A stretch of DNA of 11,659 nt from Halorhodospira sp. (GTDB lineage Bacteria > Pseudomonadota > Gammaproteobacteria > Nitrococcales > Halorhodospiraceae), in assembly GCA_007127935.1 (NCBI GenBank), contig SKYL01000052.1, forward strand, positions 1-11,659, read 5' to 3'. A model generated the notes under the pieces. That model saw only the letters and a program-made list of their open reading frames with translations, searched no databases and was not told the DNA's origin. Numbering within the stretch: position 1 is the first letter of the stretch; each line of letters opens with the position of its first letter. The translations under genes were made by a program, and so were the position numbers. Shown piece after piece: positions 6,901 to 11,659 of the stretch.

Positions 6901-8310
6901 ATGAGTGAAGGCAAAGACTCCCCCGGCCGTCAATCCGGCCCCCAGTTGTGGACGGGACGCTTTACCGAGGCCACCGACGCCTTTGTGGAGCGCTTTACCG
7001 CATCGGTCCACTTCGATGCCCGGCTGGCCCTCTACGATATCGAAGGGTCCAAGGCCCACGCCCGGATGTTGGCGGATGTCGGGGTGCTCACCGCCGAGGA
7101 GGGGCGGGCCATCGTCGATGGCCTGGAGGCGATCCGCGAGGAGATCGAGGCCGGGCGTTTCGAGTGGTCGCCGCGGCTGGAAGATGTCCACATGAACATC
7201 GAGCACCGGCTGACCGAGCGGATCGGCGAGGCGGGCAAGAAGCTCCACACCGGGCGCTCCCGCAACGATCAGGTGGCCACCGACGTGCGCCTCTTCCTGC
7301 GCGACGCGGTGGACGCCATTGTCGGGGAGTTGCGCCGCTTCCAGCGGGGTCTGGTGGATCTGGCCGAGCGGGAGGCGGAGACGGTGATGCCCGGGTTCAC
7401 CCACATGCAGGTGGCCCAGCCGGTGACCTTCGGCCACCACATGCTGGCGTGGTACGAGATGCTGGAGCGGGACGCCGGGCGCCTGGAGGATTGCCGGCGG
7501 CGGCTCAATCAGTGTCCGTTGGGCGCCGCGGCCCTGGCCGGCACCTCGTTTCCCGTGGACCGGGAGGCCACCGCCGCCGCGTTGGGGTTCGACGGCCCGA
7601 CGCGCAACTCGCTCGACTCGGTGAGCGACCGCGACTTCGCCATCGAGTTCTGCGCCGCCGGGGCGACGGTGATGACCCACCTGTCGCGGATGGCCGAGGA
7701 GTTGGTGCTCTGGACTTCGCCCCACTTCGGTTTCGTGGAACTGCCGGACCGCTTCTGCACCGGCTCGTCGATCATGCCGCAGAAGAAGAACCCGGACGTG
7801 GCCGAGTTAGTTCGCGGCAAGGCGGCGCGGGTCCACGGCTCGTTGGTCACGCTGCTGACCCTGATGAAGGGGCAGCCCCTGGCCTACAACCGCGACAACC
7901 AGGAAGACAAGGAGCCGCTGTTCGACGCCGTGGATACGGTGCGCGACGCGCTCACCGCCTTCGCCGACATGGTCCCCGCCATGGAGGTGGACCGGGCGCG
8001 GTGCCGGGCGGCGGCGCGGGCCGGTTTCGCCACCGCCACGGACTTGGCGGACTACCTGGTGTGCCGTGGGGTGGCGTTCCGCGACGCCCATGCGGTGGTG
8101 GGGCGGGCGGTGCGTTACGCCACCGACGCCGGCAAGGATCTGGCTGAGCTGGAGTTGGAGGAGTTGCGCCAGTTTTCTCCGGCCATTGGCGAAGACGTTT
8201 ACCAAGTGTTGACCCTGGAGGGCTCCCTGGCGGCCCGCGACCATGTGGGTGGGACGGCGCCGGCTCAGGTCTGCCGCCAGGTCGAGGCCGCCAAGCGGCG
8301 GCTCGGCTGA
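6901..8310 (+). CDS. argH: Argininosuccinate lyase ArgH
   Basis: The 469-residue protein has normal ArgH length. It splits argininosuccinate into arginine and fumarate, the last step of arginine synthesis, as a cytosolic homotetramer. Seen in order: PQLWTGRFTEATD (14-26), EDVHMNIEHRL (94-104), HTGRSRNDQVATD (116-128), PGFTHMQVAQP (164-174) with the general-acid/base-region His168, GAAALAGTSFP (208-218), and the superfamily signature GSSIMPQKKNP (288-298) on the mobile serine loop. YNRDNQEDKEPLFD (329-342) is also typical. All active-site stretches are intact. The chosen ATG is the first in frame and gives the expected short N-terminus; the upstream sequence has only a weak GAG element, so the ribosome-binding site is poor. 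rsmA follows after 3 bp, making a two-gene unit. ArgH shares its fold with fumarase and adenylosuccinate lyase, but the motif details are ArgH. Confidence 0.98.
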   Translation: MSEGKDSPGRQSGPQLWTGRFTEATDAFVERFTASVHFDARLALYDIEGSKAHARMLADVGVLTAEEGRAIVDGLEAIREEIEAGRFEWSPRLEDVHMNIEHRLTERIGEAGKKLHTGRSRNDQVATDVRLFLRDAVDAIVGELRRFQRGLVDLAEREAETVMPGFTHMQVAQPVTFGHHMLAWYEMLERDAGRLEDCRRRLNQCPLGAAALAGTSFPVDREATAAALGFDGPTRNSLDSVSDRDFAIEFCAAGATVMTHLSRMAEELVLWTSPHFGFVELPDRFCTGSSIMPQKKNPDVAELVRGKAARVHGSLVTLLTLMKGQPLAYNRDNQEDKEPLFDAVDTVRDALTAFADMVPAMEVDRARCRAAARAGFATATDLADYLVCRGVAFRDAHAVVGRAVRYATDAGKDLAELELEELRQFSPAIGEDVYQVLTLEGSLAARDHVGGTAPAQVCRQVEAAKRRLG

Positions 8311-8313
8311 AGG

Positions 8314-9102
8314 ATGGGCGACCCCGGCAGCGGCCACCGGCCCCGCCGCCGCTTCGGCCAGAACTTTCTCCACGACACCGCCGTATTGCGCCGCATGGTG
8401 GCGTCGATCCGGCCGAAGCCGGGGCAGGCCGTGGTGGAGATCGGGCCGGGGAAGGGCGCCCTGACCGTGCCGCTGCTGGAGGCGGCGGGTCGGCTCGTCG
8501 CCGTCGAGCTGGACCGGGATCTGGTGCCGCTGGTGAAGGCGCGCTGTGCCGGGACCGGCGATTTGGAAGTGATCAACACCGACGCCCTCACCGTCGACTT
8601 CCACGCCCTGGCGGCGGAACGGGGGCCGCTACGGGTGGTGGGCAACTTGCCCTACAACGTCTCCACCCCGATCCTCTTTCACTTGTTGGCGGCGTCGCCC
8701 GATATTGTCGATCTTCACCTGTTGCTGCAGCGGGAGGTGGTGCAGCGGATGGCCGCGCCACCGGGCTCGAAGGCGAGGGGGCGGCTGTCGGTGATGGTCC
8801 AGTACCGTTGCACCGTGGAGCGGCTCTTCGATGTGCCGCCCGGTGCGTTCCACCCGGTGCCCAAGGTGACCTCCACCTTTGTCCGTCTAACGCCCCACCG
8901 GGAGCCGCCGGTGGCGGTGGCCGATGAGAAGGCCCTGGCGGCAGTGGTGACGGCGGCCTTCGGCGGCCGGCGCAAGACGCTGCGCAACAGCTTGAAGGGC
9001 ATCGTGGACGCGGAGGCGATGGCGCGGGCGGGGGTCGATCCCGGCCGACGGGCGGAGGAACTGACGCTGGACGAGTTCGCCCGCCTGGCCCAATGCCTCT
9101 AG
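8314..9102 (+). CDS. rsmA: 16S rRNA (adenine1518-N6/adenine1519-N6)-dimethyltransferase RsmA (KsgA)
   Basis: The 262-residue enzyme uses SAM to dimethylate the two adjacent adenines near the 3' end of 16S rRNA during late 30S assembly. Seen: RRFGQNFLHD (12-21), SAM-binding motif I VVEIGPGKGALT (40-51) with the acidic end of strand 2 at AVELDRDL (63-70), INTDAL (87-92), the catalytic motif IV NLPYNVSTPI (111-120), the LLLQREVVQRM segment (136-146), PPGAFHPVPKV (175-185) and GGRRKTLRNSLKG (217-229). All hallmark motifs are intact and the length is usual. The ATG is 3 bp after the argH stop. The only AGG abuts the start codon, too close to act as a normal ribosome-binding site, so translation probably depends on ribosomes finishing argH. 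The final TAG shares the palindrome CTAG with the pdxA stop. Confidence 0.97.
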   Translation: MGDPGSGHRPRRRFGQNFLHDTAVLRRMVASIRPKPGQAVVEIGPGKGALTVPLLEAAGRLVAVELDRDLVPLVKARCAGTGDLEVINTDALTVDFHALAAERGPLRVVGNLPYNVSTPILFHLLAASPDIVDLHLLLQREVVQRMAAPPGSKARGRLSVMVQYRCTVERLFDVPPGAFHPVPKVTSTFVRLTPHREPPVAVADEKALAAVVTAAFGGRRKTLRNSLKGIVDAEAMARAGVDPGRRAEELTLDEFARLAQCL

Positions 9103-10106
9103 CCGTTTCTCTGCTGGTGCAGCCGCCGTATGGCCAGGTCGGCGGCCAACTCGATGGCGGCTTGGAGGCTGCCGCCGTCGGCGCGGCACGTGCCGGCTAG
9201 GTCGAGGGCGGTGCCGTGGTCCACCGATGTGCGCACGATGGGCAGCCCCAGGGTGACGTTCACCGCTCGCCCGAACCCGACGTGCTTGACCACCGGCAGG
9301 CCTTGGTCGTGGTACATGGCCAGCACCGCGTCGGCGTTGGGCAGCGACTGAGGGGTGAAAGCGGTGTCGGCGGGCACCGGGCCGACGAGGTGCATGTGGG
9401 TCTCCCGCAGCCGCTCCAACACGGGGGTAATGACCTCGATCTCCTCCCGCCCGAGGTGTCCGCCCTCGCCGGCGTGGGGGTTCAGTCCGGTGACCACGAC
9501 GCGTGGGGTGGCGATGGCGAACTTGTCGATCAGGTCGCTGTGGAGCGCCATGATGACCGATTCCAGGCGCTGCGCGGTGAGCGCCTCAGGGACTTGGCGC
9601 AGGGCCATGTGCGTGGTGGCCAGCGCCACCCGCAGGTCGCCGGCCACCAGCATCATCACCGGCATGGCGCCGCCGGTGAGTTCCGACAGCATCTCGGTAT
9701 GCCCGGAGAAGGGGATGCCCGCGTCGTTGATGACGCCTTTATGCACCGGGGCCGTCACCAGGGCCTCACAGCTCCCTTCCACGCAGTAGCGGGTGCCGCG
9801 CCGGATGGTCTCCAGGACCGCATCGGCGTTGGCTGTCGTAAGGACGCCCGGTTCGGACGGTTCGGCCAGCGGCACCGGGTCGATCTTGATCGTCCCCGCC
9901 GGTGACGGAGAAGGCGGATCGCCGGGGGTCCAGCCGCGAAGCTCCAACTCCACGCCGCAACGGGCGGCCCGCTGCCGGAGCAGGTCTGGATCGCCGATGG
10001 CGATGAGATCGGCTGCTTGGGGTTTGGCCGCCGCCTGGGCGAGGAGTTCATAGCCGACGCCGGCGGGTTCGCCACAGGTCACCGCAACGCGCGGGATTTC
10101 ACTCAT
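9099..10106 (-). CDS. pdxA: 4-hydroxythreonine-4-phosphate dehydrogenase PdxA
   Basis: PdxA oxidises 4-phosphohydroxy-L-threonine with NAD(P)+ in the DXP-dependent route to pyridoxal phosphate. I take the ATG at 10104-10106 (335 residues, MSEIPRVAVTCGEPAGVGYE). The alternative start at 10160 would add 18 residues of surA-overlapping sequence; the chosen one has GGAGG 4 nt upstream and an ATGA overlap with the surA stop. Motifs: CGEPAGVGYELL (11-22), TAPVHKGVINDAGIPFSGHT (118-137), TTHMALRQVP (164-173), GLNPHAGEGGHLG (207-219), AMYHDQGLPVVKHVGF (263-278) and TSVDHGTALDLAGT (293-306). His166, His211 and His266 fit the metal-ligand histidines of the E. coli enzyme, even in number. The usual GDPAGIGPE N-terminal motif reads GEPAGVGYE here, a mild variation. 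All catalytic residues appear present. Confidence 0.96.
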   Translation of the reverse strand: MSEIPRVAVTCGEPAGVGYELLAQAAAKPQAADLIAIGDPDLLRQRAARCGVELELRGWTPGDPPSPSPAGTIKIDPVPLAEPSEPGVLTTANADAVLETIRRGTRYCVEGSCEALVTAPVHKGVINDAGIPFSGHTEMLSELTGGAMPVMMLVAGDLRVALATTHMALRQVPEALTAQRLESVIMALHSDLIDKFAIATPRVVVTGLNPHAGEGGHLGREEIEVITPVLERLRETHMHLVGPVPADTAFTPQSLPNADAVLAMYHDQGLPVVKHVGFGRAVNVTLGLPIVRTSVDHGTALDLAGTCRADGGSLQAAIELAADLAIRRLHQQRNG

Positions 10107-10115
10107 GTTCCCTCC
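10103..10115 (-). promoter_or_regulatory. pdxA ribosome-binding site and surA/pdxA ATGA overlap
   Basis: On the minus strand GGAGG (10111-10115) lies 4 nt before the pdxA ATG, which overlaps the surA TGA as ATGA. It favours the 335-residue start over the longer one. Confidence 0.75.
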
Positions 10116-11383
10116 AGGCGGTACTCCACGTAGGCCTCTTCGCGCAGGCGCCGGAGCCACTGCTCCAGGGCCTCCTGGCTCTTGCGTTGATGAATCTGTT
10201 GAGCGATGCGCTCTCGGCGCCGTTCATCGGTGACGTCCCGGACTCGCCGATCTTCCACCCGTACAATATGCCAACCGAATTGCGTAGGGAATGGTTCGCT
10301 GGTCTCGCCGGGGCCCAAACGGTCCATCGCCTCCTGAAACGCCGGAACCAAGAGCCCCGGCGCGGTCCAGCCCAAGTCCCCACCGTCGGCGGCGCTTCCC
10401 GGGTCCTGGGAGTGCTCCCGGGCCAGTTCGTCAAAGGACTCCCCCGCGTCGATGCGTTCCAGCAGCCGCATCAGTCGTGCGCGGGCTTCCTGATCGTCCA
10501 CCTCATCATCGGTCCTCACCAGGATGTGACGGGCCCGTGTTTCCTCCACGGTCTCCACATCCTCCCGTCGGGTCTCCAACAGCTTGACGATGTGAAAACC
10601 GGTAGCCGCTTGGATCACTCCGCTGACCTCGCCGACCTCCAGGTTCGGCACCACCTCGATATACGCAGAGGGAAGCTGTCCAGGCAGACGCCAGCCCAGG
10701 CTGCCCCCCTCCTCGGCGGTGGGGGCGTCGGAGAAAGCGGTGGCCACGGCCTCGAAATCCATGCCCTCCTCCGTGAGCCGCCGGTGGAGATCCCGGGCGC
10801 GTTGCTCGGCCTCCCGGATCTCCGCCGCCGATGCGCCTTCCGGCGTACTGATCAGGATATGGGCCGCGTGGTACTCCATATCGTCGCTGGCGGCGGCCAT
10901 CTCCAGCGCCTCGTCGATTTCCCGTGGAGTCACGTCCACTTGTGAGCTCACATGGGCCTGCTGTAACCGGTTGAGCGTGATCTCCTGGCGCAGTTCGTCG
11001 CGGAACTGCGCGAACTCGATGCCGTCATGGGCCAGGGCGTCGCGGAGTTGGGAAAGGGTCATGTTGTTCTGAGCGGCGATCCGATGGACCGTGGCATCCA
11101 GCGTGGCGTCATCCACTCGGATCCCGGCACGCTCGGCCCGCACCAATTGGATCCGTTGCATGATGAGCCGTTCCAGGACGTGGCGGCGTAACTGGTCGTC
11201 CGGTGGTGGGGCCGCCCCACGGTGCCGCAACTCCTGACGAATGGCTTCCACCCCGTCCTCCAGTTCGGAGGCGAGGATGATGTCTTGTTCGACCACGGCG
11301 ACAATGCGGTCAAGGACTTGGCCCGCGGCGAGGGCCGGGGCCAGCAACAGAGCCACAAGCAGGGTATGGAAAGGGGTCTTCAT
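10103..11383 (-). CDS. surA: Periplasmic chaperone and peptidyl-prolyl isomerase SurA
   Basis: The 426-residue SurA escorts unfolded outer-membrane proteins across the periplasm to the BAM complex. Seen: a signal peptide (about 1-20, MKTPFHTLLVALLLAPALAA), then the SurA N-terminal chaperone domain (about 23-145, QVLDRIVAVVEQDIILASEL). Parvulin domain 1 follows (about 171-271, YHAAHILIST, GGSLGWRLPG, GFHIVKLLE), then parvulin domain 2 (about 282-379, ARHILVRTD, SQDPGSAADGGDLGW, FGWHIVRVEDRR), and a C-terminal helix that packs on the N-domain. Domain 2 keeps the canonical parvulin pattern, while domain 1 is more divergent, as in other SurA proteins. The protein is strongly acidic. It starts 7 bp after lptD, with AGGAG overlapping the lptD stop codon. 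LptD is a known SurA-dependent client, so chaperone and client share an operon. Confidence 0.97.
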   Translation of the reverse strand: MKTPFHTLLVALLLAPALAAGQVLDRIVAVVEQDIILASELEDGVEAIRQELRHRGAAPPPDDQLRRHVLERLIMQRIQLVRAERAGIRVDDATLDATVHRIAAQNNMTLSQLRDALAHDGIEFAQFRDELRQEITLNRLQQAHVSSQVDVTPREIDEALEMAAASDDMEYHAAHILISTPEGASAAEIREAEQRARDLHRRLTEEGMDFEAVATAFSDAPTAEEGGSLGWRLPGQLPSAYIEVVPNLEVGEVSGVIQAATGFHIVKLLETRREDVETVEETRARHILVRTDDEVDDQEARARLMRLLERIDAGESFDELAREHSQDPGSAADGGDLGWTAPGLLVPAFQEAMDRLGPGETSEPFPTQFGWHIVRVEDRRVRDVTDERRRERIAQQIHQRKSQEALEQWLRRLREEAYVEYRLEGT

Positions 11384-11393
11384 CGTGCTCCTA
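11384..11393 (-). promoter_or_regulatory. surA ribosome-binding site overlapping the lptD stop codon
   Basis: On the minus strand TAGGAGCACG precedes the surA ATG. AGGAG (11388-11392) shares bases with the lptD TAG (11391-11393), so ribosomes ending lptD sit on the surA initiation region, consistent with coupling. Confidence 0.7.
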
Positions 11394-11659
11394 GAATAGC
11401 GTCTGGTCGTAACCCGGAACGATCTCGGATAGGAAGCTGCGGGTGCTATGTCCGAAGTTCGCCAGACCGGTCAGTTGGAATTCCAGCATGTAGTGGTTCT
11501 CGATTTCCATATCGACTCCGGTTCGGTGTTGGCGTACGACACCGCGGACCGCCCAGCAGCACTCGCGATACTCCACTCCTCCGACGAGTTCCAGGGTGAT
11601 TCGTTCCTCTACCGAGTATTGCCACCGGCCGAAGACGCTCCATGCAGCACCAAGCCCCA
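11391..11659 (-). CDS. lptD: LPS-assembly protein LptD, C-terminal end (5' part outside window)
   Basis: The frame is open to the window edge and gives the last 89 residues of a much larger beta-barrel protein (LptD is usually 750-850 residues). LptD forms, with the lipoprotein LptE, the outer-membrane translocon that places lipopolysaccharide in the outer leaflet. The visible part has alternating beta-strand sequence, including GRWQYSVEERITLELVGGVE, then ECCWAVRGVV, HYMLEFQLTGLANFGHS and a closing IVPGY. The adjacent Cys-Cys corresponds to the conserved C-terminal cysteine pair that forms disulfides with N-terminal cysteines during maturation. The chain ends in Phe, as expected of an outer-membrane barrel recognised by BAM. 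The valine codon GTG at 11574-11576 is internal and not a start. The order lptD-surA-pdxA on this strand supports the identification. Confidence 0.93.
   Translation of the reverse strand, partial: GLGAAWSVFGRWQYSVEERITLELVGGVEYRECCWAVRGVVRQHRTGVDMEIENHYMLEFQLTGLANFGHSTRSFLSEIVPGYDQTLF

Noticed and set aside
6823..7725. 300-residue minus-strand frame opposite argH
   Set aside because: It reads as an antisense shadow (His/Gln/Pro-rich) and would also cover the argH promoter region.
6948..8147. 399-residue open frame in another frame within argH
   Set aside because: It is Gly/Arg-rich with no motifs, while argH in the overlapping frame has all lyase signatures.

Overview
The window is a GC-rich, gene-dense piece of a proteobacterial chromosome. 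Gene content and order point to a gammaproteobacterium: a hemCDXY cluster, an lptD-surA-pdxA cluster, argH facing the hem genes, and a large MaeB-type malic enzyme. The acidic proteins and high GC would suit an Ectothiorhodospiraceae-like lineage, but that is an impression and no search supports it. There are ten protein genes (two cut by the window ends) and almost no free intergenic DNA. I see no rRNA, tRNA, CRISPR array, insertion sequence, phage gene or sign of recent transfer.

Layout. (1) 2-1285 (+): 3' part of maeB, NADP-dependent malic enzyme with its phosphotransacetylase-like C-terminal domain. (2) 1258-5415 (-): hemC-hemD-hemX-hemY, tightly packed in the order hemC first. HemC and HemD make uroporphyrinogen III from porphobilinogen; HemX and HemY are membrane-anchored partners. 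(3) 5499-6683 (-): an HD-GYP-like signalling protein whose HD dyad is mutated, lying 83 bp upstream of hemC on the same strand. (4) 6684-6900: the only sizeable intergenic region (217 bp). It is divergent, with a possible argH promoter, an interrupted palindrome and a hairpin. (5) 6901-9102 (+): argH followed 3 bp later by rsmA (ksgA). (6) 9099-11659 (-): lptD (3' end only)-surA-pdxA, an outer-membrane biogenesis and vitamin B6 cluster, meeting rsmA tail to tail over a shared CTAG.

How the genes fit together. Most of the window is housekeeping: tetrapyrrole synthesis, the last step of arginine synthesis, 16S rRNA dimethylation, PLP synthesis, and outer-membrane assembly by SurA and its client LptD. 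The points worth a second look are the degenerate HD-GYP protein placed where Pseudomonas has algZ-algR between argH and hemC, the separation and inversion of rsmA relative to the common lptD-surA-pdxA-rsmA order, the overlapping convergent gene ends, and the structured argH upstream region. I found no convincing wholly new system.
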